Source: Caldifarciminota bacterium (lineage in GTDB: Bacteria; Hydrothermota; Tepidihabitantia; Tepidihabitantales; CAIPLT01). From it: DNA of 17,007 nucleotides. The stretch lies in contig JANXBB010000199.1 in the NCBI GenBank assembly GCA_025061975.1, positions 1 through 17,007 of the forward strand. The letters are read 5' to 3'. The translations under genes were made by a program, and so were the position numbers. The notes beneath the pieces are model-generated. The model was not told the origin of the DNA. It saw only the letters and a list, made by a program, of their open reading frames with translations, and did not search any database. Positions 1 to 7,806 of this stretch are shown here, in pieces. The first letter of the stretch is position 1. Each line of letters begins with the position of its first letter.

Positions 1-321
1 CATGCATAAGATTTCAGTAAATCCACCGGCAGCTGCCGAAAGCGTTCCTTGAGCAATCGTTTCTGATTCAGGATTTCCCGGTTCTCTAAGATGACAGTGT
101 AAATCAATAAAACCCGGCGCAATATATTCAGTATCTTTAAGTTTTAAGATGTTTAAAGCTTCTTTAGGGAGTTGGGGGCTGTTCTTAATTTTACCATCTT
201 TGATATATATACCCGAATTAGTGACTATTTTTTCCCCAGGCACAACAAATTTTCCTCCCCAAATGAGAAGTTCTTTAATCTTAATTTTCGTGTATTTCGG
301 AGTTTTATTAGGTAAGGACAC
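1..321 (-). CDS. pyrC: dihydroorotase, N-terminal part (gene runs off the window)
   Basis: Dihydroorotase reversibly cyclises carbamoyl-aspartate to dihydroorotate, the step after PyrB in de novo pyrimidine synthesis, in the cytoplasm. Translating the minus strand gives about 107 residues without a stop up to the window edge. They contain the family hallmark [15 protein letters not shown]75 and H77 are the expected metal ligands and R79 the expected substrate-contact Arg, followed by the usual Glu-Thr-Ile and AAAGGFT segment. The stretch before it is the small beta domain typical of amidohydrolases. I chose GTG at 319-321 because it overlaps the pyrB stop (TAGTG), which suggests translational coupling; no ATG lies between there and the hallmark. 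The C-terminal two thirds are outside the window, so later metal ligands cannot be checked. A hydantoinase is the main alternative, but the REPG motif and pyrB next door favour PyrC. Confidence 0.93.
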   Translation of the reverse strand, partial: MSLPNKTPKYTKIKIKELLIWGGKFVVPGEKIVTNSGIYIKDGKIKNSPQLPKEALNILKLKDTEYIAPGFIDLHCHLREPGNPESETIAQGTLSAAAGGFTEILCM

Positions 322-1244
322 TAACCTAAAAGAATCATCTTTAAAAGTGCCATTCGGATATAAAGTCCGTTTTGAGCTTGCCGAAAATAAGCAGCACGTG
401 GATCTTCATCGCAGTCCAGAGTAATTTCATTGACCCGAGGAAGAGGATGCATAACAATGGCATCTTTTTTCATTACAGCAAGTACTTCTTTATTAATAAT
501 ATATTTATCTTTTGCCTTCTCAAAATCTTCGATGTTTTCGCCAAAACGTTCTTTTTGAATTCGGGTTTGATAAATCACATCAACTTCGGCTGCAACTTTT
601 AAAAGGTCAGTTTCTTCATAAAAAGGAATTTTATGGTTGCTAAGATAATGTTTAATATCGCCCCGCATTTTGACTACTTCAGGCGCCACAAAGTAAATTG
701 TGATGTCTTGATATTTTGTAAGAAGATAAGTAAGTGAGCGCACTGTTCGACTATATGCAAGATCACCCACCATAGCAATTTTAATCCCATCGATTCGGCC
801 ACATTCTTTTTTTATTGTATATAAGTCAAGAAGAGCTTGCGTTGGATGCTGACCTGGTCCATCACCCGCGTTAATAATTGGCACCGGTGAAACCTTAGCA
901 GCACGTTCTGCAGCACCACTTTCGTAATGTCTTAAAACAATGAGGTCAACATAACTGCCAATAATTCTAACTGTATCTTCTAAAGATTCGCCTTTTGCAG
1001 TTGATGAAAATTCTCGAGCATTTTCGGTAGAAATTAGTTCTCCCCCGAGTTTTAACATTGCAGCTTCAAAAGAAAGCCGAGTTCTTGTGCTTGGTTCATA
1101 AAATACCGTAGCCATAAGTTTTCCCTTAAGCATATCTGAACCACCGTTGCGCGCAATTTTTTCCATTTCTTCAGTTTCTCGAAAGATTTCCTCTAAGGTT
1201 TTGCGGTCAAATTGCTGAGCTTTAATAATGTGATTTAATTTCAT
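321..1244 (-). CDS. pyrB: aspartate carbamoyltransferase catalytic subunit
   Basis: Transfers the carbamoyl group of carbamoyl phosphate to aspartate, the committed pyrimidine step. The 307-residue length is normal for a catalytic chain. Visible family motifs are PSTRTR at 51-56 (carbamoyl-phosphate loop), a lysine-containing STAKGES loop at about 81-87, HPTQ at 133-136, RIQKERF at about 228-234 (aspartate side) and HPLPR at 266-270. No ornithine-specific motif is seen, and the aspartate-type loop separates it from ornithine carbamoyltransferase. It lies 40 nt after a small membrane-protein gene and overlaps pyrC by one base, so pyrB and pyrC are almost certainly one message. No regulatory chain (pyrI) is visible here. 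The ATG has no convincing Shine-Dalgarno sequence. Confidence 0.97.
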   Translation of the reverse strand: MKLNHIIKAQQFDRKTLEEIFRETEEMEKIARNGGSDMLKGKLMATVFYEPSTRTRLSFEAAMLKLGGELISTENAREFSSTAKGESLEDTVRIIGSYVDLIVLRHYESGAAERAAKVSPVPIINAGDGPGQHPTQALLDLYTIKKECGRIDGIKIAMVGDLAYSRTVRSLTYLLTKYQDITIYFVAPEVVKMRGDIKHYLSNHKIPFYEETDLLKVAAEVDVIYQTRIQKERFGENIEDFEKAKDKYIINKEVLAVMKKDAIVMHPLPRVNEITLDCDEDPRAAYFRQAQNGLYIRMALLKMILLG

Positions 1245-1284
1245 ATTTGTTTAAAGAAGCGTATTTTGCATCTTATGTAAGAGA

Positions 1285-1506
1285 TTATTTTATGATAATC
1301 GACAAAGGAATCAAAATTACGTATCCCAACACTAAAAGAATTGGCGCTAAAACAGTTGACCCTCGAGCTAAAAAAATATAACCCAATCCTATTGTAACAA
1401 CACCAACTCCGAAAAGAACATAATTTTTCGTAGTAAAAGCAATATTCGGCCGTCGTATAACCTTAGCTTTGGGTTTTTCTTTTAGCGGCTTTGTTTTTTC
1501 TTTCAT
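1285..1506 (-). CDS. small two-helix membrane protein, DUF3098-like
   Basis: A 73-residue protein with a very basic N-terminus (about 10 Lys/Arg in the first 20 residues) and two hydrophobic helices at about 28-47 and 51-71 joined by a short Gly-Ser turn. The spacing and the ending, a GYVILIPLSIII-type second helix, recall DUF3098 proteins known from Bacteroidota; I cannot confirm that without a profile search. The positive-inside rule puts both ends in the cytoplasm. An in-frame TTG two codons upstream is possible, but ATG at 1504-1506 is preferred. It sits 11 nt after the preceding 137-residue membrane-protein gene and 40 nt before pyrB, so it is probably co-transcribed. Function unknown. 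Confidence 0.7.
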   Translation of the reverse strand: MKEKTKPLKEKPKAKVIRRPNIAFTTKNYVLFGVGVVTIGLGYIFLARGSTVLAPILLVLGYVILIPLSIIIK

Positions 1507-1517
1507 TAGCAAAAATC

Positions 1518-1931
1518 TTAAACTAAATTCTCTTGTTTGTCAAGTTTTTGTTTAATAAATTCTATAATTTCAGCCTGATTAGTTTTTGGTAGAATTAAAT
1601 GTAGACCTCTAAAATTATCAAGAAAATTTCTGCGTGAAAAGGGGCTTAAAACAACGCCATTGTTAGTTATATAGTATTTTTTAAAATGTGACCAGGGTAA
1701 ACGATTTTTTACAAGTTTTTTGTCAATGATTACTTCAGTTTCGGTTAGGGTGTATTTAGTTGGTAAAAAGTAAGCATTGAGGGTTATAAATAAAAACCCC
1801 CAGGCGACTAAGGTTAATATAATACCATAAAAAATAATAAAGAAAATGCTAACGAACAGAAGAAAGCATCCGACTAAGATTGTTTTTCGGATGTTTTCTT
1901 TAGCCAGATGAATCTGCCACGATATTTCCAT
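1518..1931 (-). CDS. membrane protein with two helices and a C-terminal PH-like (YcxB-type) domain
   Basis: 137 residues: a short amphipathic start, two closely spaced hydrophobic helices (about 17-35 and 38-56), then a soluble part of alternating beta strands. The soluble part starts with a YTLTETEVIID-type strand, passes through a W-S-x-F-K-K-Y turn and ends in a Lys-rich helix. This layout matches YcxB/DUF304-like bacterial membrane-PH proteins, whose role is mostly unknown. The assignment rests on pattern only. Its ATG lies 14 nt after the 3' end of the tRNA(CAU) gene, with no terminator and no Shine-Dalgarno sequence between, so it is probably translated from an mRNA released by tRNA processing. 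It heads a run continuing into pyrB and pyrC. Confidence 0.7.
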   Translation of the reverse strand: MEISWQIHLAKENIRKTILVGCFLLFVSIFFIIFYGIILTLVAWGFLFITLNAYFLPTKYTLTETEVIIDKKLVKNRLPWSHFKKYYITNNGVVLSPFSRRNFLDNFRGLHLILPKTNQAEIIEFIKQKLDKQENLV

Positions 1932-1945
1932 GGGACTTAAAGTAA

Positions 1946-2020
1946 TGGGTCCGGTAGGACTTGAACCTACGACCCGCTGATTATGAGTCAGCTGCTCTAA
2001 CCGAACTGAGCTACGGACCC
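1946..2020 (-). tRNA. tRNA with CAU anticodon (elongator Met or Ile2)
   Basis: A 75-nt cloverleaf folds cleanly on the minus strand: acceptor GGGTCCG/CGGACCC, D stem GCTC/GAGC, anticodon stem GCTGA/TCAGC with loop CTCATAA, T stem GTAGG/CCTAC with loop TTCAAGT, discriminator A. No CCA is encoded. The G1:C72 pair argues against the initiator, which normally has a mismatch there. The anticodon alone cannot separate elongator tRNA-Met from tRNA-Ile2, whose C34 is modified to lysidine by TilS; the variable and T-arm region resembles bacterial Ile2 tRNAs as I remember them. It is transcribed from a strong promoter just upstream and appears to lead a protein-coding operon. Confidence 0.95.
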
Positions 2021-2036
2021 AGATTTTTATAAATAT

Positions 2037-2064
2037 ATCTTACAAAAATTATGTTTATTGTCAA
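2037..2064 (-). promoter_or_regulatory. sigma70-type promoter for the tRNA(CAU) operon
   Basis: On the minus strand the -35 box TTGACA (2059-2064) is separated by 16 nt from the -10 box TAAGAT (2037-2042). The expected start near 2030 leaves a leader of about 10 nt before the mature tRNA. No terminator separates the tRNA from the downstream ORFs, so this promoter may drive everything through pyrC. Confidence 0.75.
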
Positions 2065-2170
2065 GAATTAAAAACAATTGCAATAGGTTTAATTGTCTAA
2101 ATAGTAATTTTTAGGCATCTATAATAATATAAAAGCGTTGTTAATTAATAAAAACTACCACTATTGTAGG

Positions 2171-2185
2171 GGGAATACGGTTCCC
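2171..2185. repeat. short inverted repeat GGGAA-N5-TTCCC
   Basis: Five perfect base pairs around a TACGG loop, directly followed by a TCCCGGGA palindrome sharing the same bases (2182-2189). It is the only GC-rich spot in an AT-rich gap. No T-run follows on either strand, so it is not a typical terminator. Confidence 0.4.
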
Positions 2186-2413
2186 GGGATTTGTTGCGAG
2201 TTTTATGCGAATTTGTTTTACGAGTATTTTCACACTAAATTTTAGTTTTTCTAAAATACAAACTTGAAGGTTTGGTTTTAAGTTGACAATCAAAAGACCA
2301 AAAGAATTAACTATCAGAACAAGCACTCCAAAACTTAAGAGTAGACGTTAAAGTCGTTGCAATACTTTAAAGTGCTGTTTTAAGTTTTAGTGATAAAATT
2401 CTTATTGAAACGA

Positions 2414-2446
2414 TTTCCTAAAATGTATTTTTAATTAAGTAGGAAA
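2414..2446. repeat. inverted repeat TTTCCTA-N19-TAGGAAA
   Basis: Two perfect 7-nt arms (2414-2420 and 2440-2446) surround a 19-nt AT-rich spacer in the intergenic gap. It could be an imperfect hairpin in the 3' region of the mre-rod-rlmN message or a protein site. In sequence this AT-rich, a 7-bp repeat can occur by chance. Confidence 0.3.
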
Positions 2447-2554
2447 CTTTCGCTAAACAGCTTTAAGATTAAGAGAATATATAAAAATCTTTCTTATTTG
2501 CCATCTGGATAAAAAGAAGAGTTGTGAAGAGCTTAAGGAAGTTTAAAAAATACA

Positions 2555-3574
2555 TTATACAATCTTACAAGCTAACTGACCACAAGCTGCAAGAATATCT
2601 GCGCCTTTGCTTTTTCTTATGGTAACACAAGGGAGTTTCGGATAAAGTTTGTTAACAAATGCAGTAGTTTCTTTAATACTTGGAGCTTCAAAAGGACTTT
2701 TAGGATACGGATTAAATGGAATAACGTTGATTTTGCAGGGGATATCTTTTAGGAGTTTAATCAGTCTTTTTATGTCGTCATCGGTGTCATTAATTTCTTT
2801 AATTAAGACATATTCAAACGTCACGCGTTTATTTTTTTGTTTAACAAAGTGTTTTACTGCCTTAATAAGCTCTTTTAACGGATATTTTTTGTTAATTGGC
2901 ATTAAAATATCGCGGATTTTATCGGTAGTAGCGTTAAGGGAGATTGCTAATTTAACCTGAAGCGGAAAAGTACTAAAATCATAGATTTGTGGTATAATTC
3001 CGGCAGTTGAAACGGTAATTTTTCGTGCACCGATATTTAGACCATAGTCAGAATTTAAAAGATAAATTGCTTTAAGGACTTCGGTGTAATTTAGAAATGG
3101 TTCACCCATACCCATAAAAACCACATTAGTAACGCGTATCCCTAAAATGTTTTGGATCTGTAAAACTTGATCAGCGATTTCATAAAACTTAAGGTTTCTT
3201 TTAAATCCTGCTTGAGCAGTATAGCAGATTTTGCAATTTAAAGGACAACCAACCTGACTTGAGACGCATACAGTTTTTCTTGTGCTTTCAGGAATAAATA
3301 CAGATTCAATACAATTGCCATCCTCTAATTCAAAAAGAAATTTGGTAGTACCGTCACTTGCGATTTTTTGATCGATGACTTTTAAACTTCCAATATAGAA
3401 TTTACTTTGTAGCACTTGGCGTTTTTCTTTAGAAAGATTTGTCATTAAGTTAATATCAGATATACCTTTTTGCCAAATCCACGAAAAGATCTGATAGGCA
3501 CGATATTTTTCCCAACCGAATTTTTCTAGTTCAGTTATTAATTCTTCTAAGGTATATGCCTTAAGATTTTTCAT
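2555..3574 (-). CDS. rlmN: dual-specificity 23S rRNA/tRNA adenine-C2 methyltransferase
   Basis: A radical-SAM enzyme that methylates C2 of A2503 in 23S rRNA and A37 in some tRNAs, in the cytoplasm. The cluster-binding CxxxCxxC is at C110, C114 and C117; C103 in the preceding TVCVSS segment matches the resolving cysteine (E. coli C118) by spacing. C331 in DILAACGQL near the C-terminus matches the methyl-carrying cysteine (E. coli C355). VVFMGMGEP (about 152-160) and the GARKITVSTAG region are also typical, and 339 residues is a normal length. With both accessory cysteines present, RlmN rather than Cfr is favoured, though Cfr shares some of them; GMGEP and AACGQL fit RlmN. The start ATG overlaps the rodA stop (ATGA), making it the last gene of the cell-shape operon, an unusual but not alarming place. 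Confidence 0.96.
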   Translation of the reverse strand: MKNLKAYTLEELITELEKFGWEKYRAYQIFSWIWQKGISDINLMTNLSKEKRQVLQSKFYIGSLKVIDQKIASDGTTKFLFELEDGNCIESVFIPESTRKTVCVSSQVGCPLNCKICYTAQAGFKRNLKFYEIADQVLQIQNILGIRVTNVVFMGMGEPFLNYTEVLKAIYLLNSDYGLNIGARKITVSTAGIIPQIYDFSTFPLQVKLAISLNATTDKIRDILMPINKKYPLKELIKAVKHFVKQKNKRVTFEYVLIKEINDTDDDIKRLIKLLKDIPCKINVIPFNPYPKSPFEAPSIKETTAFVNKLYPKLPCVTIRKSKGADILAACGQLACKIV

Positions 3575-4749
3575 AATTGATTTTCTTTATAAATTCGTAT
3601 TGCAAGTCCGATCATTAAATAAGAAACTATTAGCGATGAACCTCCGTAACTTAAAAAAGGGAGTGCAATGCCAGTAATGGGCAATAATCCTAAAACCATA
3701 CCAATGTTAACAATTATTTGATAACTAAACACGAGAAAAATTCCAATAGCAACCAGCCGCGCGAATTCATTTTGAGTTTTTTGGGCAATTTTATATATTT
3801 GATATAATAGGAAGAAATAAAGTGTTAAAGTTAAAATTGCGCCGACGAAGCCAAATTCTTCCGAAAGTGTTGAGAAAATAAAGTCTGTTTCGCGATTAGG
3901 GAGAAACGCTAGTTTTTTCTGGGTGCCAGAAAGGAAACCTTTCCCGAAAATTCGGCCGGAGCCCACAGCAATTTGTGATTGAATAAGATTCCAACTCATC
4001 CCTTTAGGATCAAGCCATGGAGAAAGAAAGCCGATAATTCGAGCTTTCTGGTATTCTTTTAGATTAGCCCAAATAATCGGTGAGGAAAGCCCGGCGAGGA
4101 TATTAGTCATTAGAGCGATTAACCAGCTGACAACAGTTGTTTTACGATAAGTAATAATAGCAAAACCGACGAAGTAGCCAATCCAGAGATAAATTGAAAA
4201 CCCAAAGATGAAACTAAAAATTGGCGAAAAGAGCAGAAAAATCTGAAACATTGAAATTCCATGCCAAAACATCATCCCTGCTAAAACGGGCAAGAAAATT
4301 AAACCTGTCCCCATATCCGGTTCTAAAAGCACCAAAAGTGCATAACTTAAAGCAGCGACAATAGGAATTAGCAAATCTTTCATATTAAAAGCAATTTTTT
4401 TATATGCCCAGCGTTGAGCGATGAATAAGATTATTGCTACTTTTGCAAGTTCGCTTGGTTGGAAGTTGAAAAAACCTAAATCAAACCAACGGTTGGCCGG
4501 TCCGCCCCCAACGATAAGGACTAAAACTAGCAATAAAAATGTTAGAATAAAAATATGAATGCTAAAATTTTCCCATAACCGAACAGGAATCTTTACAGTT
4601 GCAAGTAAAATTCCAATGCCTAAAATAGTCCAAATGAGCTCTCGAAAAAAATAATTACTTCCTCCGGCGCTGTAAATTGTTACAAGTCCGATAATATTAA
4701 GAATTATTACTACACCAATAATAATCCTCGAATTATTTAATTTACTCAT
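3571..4749 (-). CDS. rodA: RodA, elongasome peptidoglycan glycosyltransferase (SEDS family)
   Basis: Polymerises lipid II into glycan strands in the inner membrane, working with its partner transpeptidase PBP2. The 392 residues hold about ten hydrophobic helices. SEDS signatures are seen: QPSELAK (97-103), LEPDMGTG (142-149), a DPKGMSWNLIQS segment (247-258) followed by GSGRIFGKG (263-271), LPNRETDFIFS (283-293), and LPFLSYGGSSL near the end. D247 in the DP motif is, by alignment from memory, the catalytic Asp. The partner gene mrdA directly upstream and mreBCD support RodA over FtsW or SpoVE. Its ATG overlaps the last codons of mrdA by 8 nt and its stop overlaps rlmN, so the three are probably translated in a coupled manner. 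Confidence 0.96.
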   Translation of the reverse strand: MSKLNNSRIIIGVVIILNIIGLVTIYSAGGSNYFFRELIWTILGIGILLATVKIPVRLWENFSIHIFILTFLLLVLVLIVGGGPANRWFDLGFFNFQPSELAKVAIILFIAQRWAYKKIAFNMKDLLIPIVAALSYALLVLLEPDMGTGLIFLPVLAGMMFWHGISMFQIFLLFSPIFSFIFGFSIYLWIGYFVGFAIITYRKTTVVSWLIALMTNILAGLSSPIIWANLKEYQKARIIGFLSPWLDPKGMSWNLIQSQIAVGSGRIFGKGFLSGTQKKLAFLPNRETDFIFSTLSEEFGFVGAILTLTLYFFLLYQIYKIAQKTQNEFARLVAIGIFLVFSYQIIVNIGMVLGLLPITGIALPFLSYGGSSLIVSYLMIGLAIRIYKENQL

Positions 4750-6487
4750 TAGCTATAAAATTGCGTTTTTCAAAGTATTTTTTAACAAGTTCTCTCACAA
4801 TTGGAGCAGCATATGCTCCACCTTTTCCGACATTTTCGATTAAGACACAAAATAAAACTTCCGGATTTTCTACCGGTGCATAACCCACAAACCACGCGTG
4901 GTCACGATATGGTGGATTTTCTGCAGTTCCGGTTTTGCCGGCAATTGCAATTTCTGGCATATATGCTGCCCAGCCGGTTCCCCGAGTCACAACATCTTGT
5001 AATGCTTTTTTAACGATTTGGAAGCTTCTTTTAGAAACGGGTAAATTTTTTTTAGCTGGTTGGTAGCGATAAATTATTGAATCAGATTTTCGAATTTCTT
5101 TAAGAAGATGTGGGAGATAAAATTCGCCCTCTTGAGCAATGGCACTATAAATGACCGCTAGCTTTAAAGGAGTTAATAAAATCTCACCTTGTCCTACTCC
5201 ATAGTTTACTAAAAGACCGGATGTCCAACGGTTTTTTCCATAACGATTATCGAGATAGGCACGGGTTGGTATATTGCCTTTGCGTTCTGAAAGCAGATCG
5301 ATTCCGGTCTTTTCATCAATCTGCCAAAACTTTAGAAATTCTCCGAATTTATCGATTCCTAATTTTAGGGCTAGTTGATAAAAATATATATTGCAAGAAT
5401 AAACAATTGCGTCTGTAAGTGCCAACGAGCCATGTTTTCCCAAACAACGGAATTTACGGTTACCATACCGAAATTCACCGGCACACGGTGCAAATTTAGT
5501 GTTTTCAGTTATAAAGCCATATTCTAAAGCTAAAGAAGTAATTGGGGGCTTGATTGTTGACCCTGGTGGATAAATAGCAGAAATAACACGATTTATTAAC
5601 GGGGCGGATTTGTCGTTTGCTAACTTTTCCCATTCTTTTGTAGAAATTCCCTTTGTAAGTACCTCGGGATCAAAACTAGGATAAGATACCAGACAAAGAA
5701 CTCCACCATCTTTTAAATCTAACCCAATTACCGCGCCTCGTTGATGTTGACTCAGCAGGTTATAAGCAAGTTTTTGAAGCTCAGCATCAATTGTTAAGAT
5801 GATATCGCAACCCGGATCGGGTGGGACTTCGCGTTTCTCAGGAATCGGACCAATTTCCCTACCTAACGCATCTATTTCAGTATAGCGAATACCATCTCGC
5901 CCACGGAGATATTTTTCGTATACAGCTTCGAGACCATATCGACCGACATAATGCCATGGTTTATAAAAACTATCCGATTTTAACTCTTCCGTGGTGATTT
6001 CGCCTAGATAACCAATTATATGGGCGAATGCTTTGCCATCAGGATAGATCCGAACGGGTTCTATTTCAATTGTCACACCTGGAAATTCTGCAGCAAGTTC
6101 TTCGATTTGTGAGGCAATTTTAATATCAAGATGCCGTTTAATCTTAATCGGAGTTCTAAGATAAGCTTGGTCATAAAGTAAGGATTTTATTTTATTAGAA
6201 TCCAAAGGGACAATTTTATTTAATTTGGTGATGATTCCGGAGTCAATTTCACAAGGAATTACTGAAAGCGCAAATGATGGCCGAGTATCAGCTAATGGAA
6301 TATTATTACGGTCTAAAATTTTTCCACGTGAAGCAGGAATATATACTTTTCTGATGTGGTTAGCTTCCGAAAGGCGAAAATATCTTTCGCCTCGAATAAT
6401 TTGCAAATGTATCAATTTTATTGTAATAATAATAAAGCAAATTCCCAACAAAATTAATAAAGATTTTCTAGAGGCGTACTCGGCCAT
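4742..6487 (-). CDS. mrdA: penicillin-binding protein 2, elongasome transpeptidase
   Basis: A class B PBP that cross-links new lateral-wall peptidoglycan; anchored in the inner membrane with its body in the periplasm. The 581 residues comprise a short basic N-terminus, one transmembrane helix (about 9-27), a dimerisation/pedestal domain with the typical PASRGKILDRN segment (51-61), and the transpeptidase domain. Active-site motifs are intact: S310-T-I-K313 (nucleophile S310), SCN at 364-366 and KTG at 518-520. Slightly shorter than many PBP2 proteins but complete. Its ATG lies within the last codons of mreD (34-nt overlap) with no clear Shine-Dalgarno sequence; the basic residues before the helix support this start. 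Together with rodA it makes the polymerase/cross-linker pair. Confidence 0.96.
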   Translation of the reverse strand: MAEYASRKSLLILLGICFIIITIKLIHLQIIRGERYFRLSEANHIRKVYIPASRGKILDRNNIPLADTRPSFALSVIPCEIDSGIITKLNKIVPLDSNKIKSLLYDQAYLRTPIKIKRHLDIKIASQIEELAAEFPGVTIEIEPVRIYPDGKAFAHIIGYLGEITTEELKSDSFYKPWHYVGRYGLEAVYEKYLRGRDGIRYTEIDALGREIGPIPEKREVPPDPGCDIILTIDAELQKLAYNLLSQHQRGAVIGLDLKDGGVLCLVSYPSFDPEVLTKGISTKEWEKLANDKSAPLINRVISAIYPPGSTIKPPITSLALEYGFITENTKFAPCAGEFRYGNRKFRCLGKHGSLALTDAIVYSCNIYFYQLALKLGIDKFGEFLKFWQIDEKTGIDLLSERKGNIPTRAYLDNRYGKNRWTSGLLVNYGVGQGEILLTPLKLAVIYSAIAQEGEFYLPHLLKEIRKSDSIIYRYQPAKKNLPVSKRSFQIVKKALQDVVTRGTGWAAYMPEIAIAGKTGTAENPPYRDHAWFVGYAPVENPEVLFCVLIENVGKGGAYAAPIVRELVKKYFEKRNFIANE

Positions 6488-6918
6488 TTTCGGAGGATAA
6501 CTTTTGTAATTAAGAAATCCAATGGTATTGCAAGAATCAATAGAATTATAAAAGAGATAAACCAGCTTAAGAATTGAGTTCGAGCTTTAAGTACCGTTAA
6601 CCCTAGCAAGTATTTAATTGTTAACACTAAAGCCACAATTATGAGCAAATAGGTTCGGTTGTTATATAAGGCGCGGCGGACATTGCTTAAGCCATAAGCA
6701 ACTAAAGTAAAAAATATAATGTGAAAGCCCAAATGGGGTGGTGCTGTTAAGTCTAGTAAAACTCCAGCCCACAGCGCATTTAATAATGCATAAAAAGGCT
6801 CATCATAAAGTGATAAAATCACCAAAAGTAAAAGTAAAATTTCGAACGGAAATTTATATAAAGTATACTGAATAATGAAGAATAAATAAATTACGAGAAG
6901 GCGTAAAAATATTTTCAT
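6454..6918 (-). CDS. mreD: rod-shape-determining protein MreD
   Basis: A small polytopic inner-membrane protein of the elongasome, linking MreC and RodA/PBP2. The 154 residues are almost entirely hydrophobic with four to five helices and a short basic C-terminus. Sequence conservation in this family is weak, so the call rests on size, topology, a helix carrying a GVLLDLTAPPHLGFH-type stretch (about 53-67), and its place between mreC and mrdA. The ATG overlaps the mreC stop (ATGA, 6915-6918), and the 3' end overlaps the start of mrdA by 34 nt. Confidence 0.88.
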   Translation of the reverse strand: MKIFLRLLVIYLFFIIQYTLYKFPFEILLLLLVILSLYDEPFYALLNALWAGVLLDLTAPPHLGFHIIFFTLVAYGLSNVRRALYNNRTYLLIIVALVLTIKYLLGLTVLKARTQFLSWFISFIILLILAIPLDFLITKVILRKWPSTPLENLY

Positions 6919-7745
6919 CTTATACGAGGTTGCGTAGGAATTTCTATTTGGATTTCTTGAATTTTTTTTGCTTTTTCTTGAGGGACATTAATTTTTTGAG
7001 AAGCGAATTCTTCAAGTAGCACTAAAACGTATTCAATGGTGTTAAAATTGTTTACGGGGAGAACTTCAACGTGTTGGAAGAATCGAGTTCGGTCAGGAGT
7101 AACTTTTGTTACGACACCAATTTTTAGTCCCCGAGGAAAAATTCCTCCAAGTCCTGATGTAATAATTGTGTCCCCGGGTAAAACATCACTTTCGGCGAAA
7201 GAATATTTAAATCGCAATAGCTGGTTTTGATCGTATTCAATAACACCGACTACATTACTTCTTAAATTTAAAGCACTAATCCTTAATTGAGGACTGAGTG
7301 CAGTTTCTACAATAGCGTTAAGAGGATTACAATCAAGTACTTTACCCACGAGGCCATAAGGCGTAATAACCGGCAAGTCTTTTTTTATTTTGTGGGCACT
7401 ACCTTTATTAATTACAAGATATCTTACAAAAGTCTCTTGATCCCGTCCAATTACTTTAGCCCAGACTAAATTTTGCGTAGTGCTAATTATACTTTCTTGT
7501 TTTAAATTTATTAACTCTTCTTTTAAGCGAACATTTTCGAGCATAAATTCAGTTGCCAGGCGGCTTAATTTTTCTAACTCTTGAGTTTTTACTCTAATTT
7601 TGCTTATAAAATTATTAAGGTAATTTACCGGAAACATTAATATAAGTATCGGATAACGACTGACGGTTAATTTAATTTTAGTAGGCAGAAAAAACAAAAT
7701 AATACCAACACTCAATATTATCAAAAAGAACTTTTTAGCCATCAT
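6915..7745 (-). CDS. mreC: rod-shape-determining protein MreC
   Basis: A bitopic inner-membrane protein whose periplasmic part assembles into filaments and activates PBP2/RodA. From ATG at 7743-7745 it has 276 residues: basic start, one helix (about 6-21), a heptad-like Leu/Glu/Lys coiled coil (about 45-85), then the double beta-domain body with typical segments VIGRD (about 98-102), GLVGKV and a DVLPGDTIITSGLGGIFP stretch, and a Gln/Pro-rich tail. An in-frame TTG at 7776-7778 would add 11 polar residues; I prefer ATG because the helix then follows directly. A second ATG directly after the first is equally possible. It follows mreB by about 60 nt, in which no promoter or terminator is evident. 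Confidence 0.94.
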   Translation of the reverse strand: MMAKKFFLIILSVGIILFFLPTKIKLTVSRYPILILMFPVNYLNNFISKIRVKTQELEKLSRLATEFMLENVRLKEELINLKQESIISTTQNLVWAKVIGRDQETFVRYLVINKGSAHKIKKDLPVITPYGLVGKVLDCNPLNAIVETALSPQLRISALNLRSNVVGVIEYDQNQLLRFKYSFAESDVLPGDTIITSGLGGIFPRGLKIGVVTKVTPDRTRFFQHVEVLPVNNFNTIEYVLVLLEEFASQKINVPQEKAKKIQEIQIEIPTQPRIR

Positions 7746-7806
7746 CAATTTAACGACTGATTTGTCGGAAACTTTCAAGATGTCTTTTTAGTTTTTAGAT
7801 AATAGT

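Larger units (their letters stand above)
2065..2554. other. intergenic gap of about 490 bases, no credible gene
   Basis: This AT-rich stretch lies between the end of rlmN and the tRNA promoter. The longest reading frame (minus, GTG start, 61 codons, 2141-2326) has low complexity and no recognisable motif. I do not recognise tmRNA, RNase P RNA, SRP RNA or a riboswitch. It holds several small symmetric elements: GGGAA/TTCCC with a 5-nt loop (2171-2185), a 10-bp palindrome ACTTTAAAGT (2364-2373), and TTTCCTA/TAGGAAA (2414-2446). A possible minus-strand promoter points into it from the end of rlmN. No clear Rho-independent terminator was found for the mre operon. Confidence 0.6.

Noticed and set aside
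2283-2308. Plus-strand TTGACA followed by AT-rich sequence in the gap
   Set aside because: The best -10 candidate is at 19 nt spacing and weak, and no plus-strand gene follows.
2141-2326. 61-codon minus-strand ORF in the intergenic gap
   Set aside because: GTG start without ribosome site, low-complexity Ile/Val/Leu composition, no motif; such a frame is expected by chance in AT-rich DNA.
7746-7778. TTG start adding 11 residues to MreC
   Set aside because: Possible, but two adjacent ATGs directly before the membrane helix give a typical MreC; the TTG has no ribosome site.
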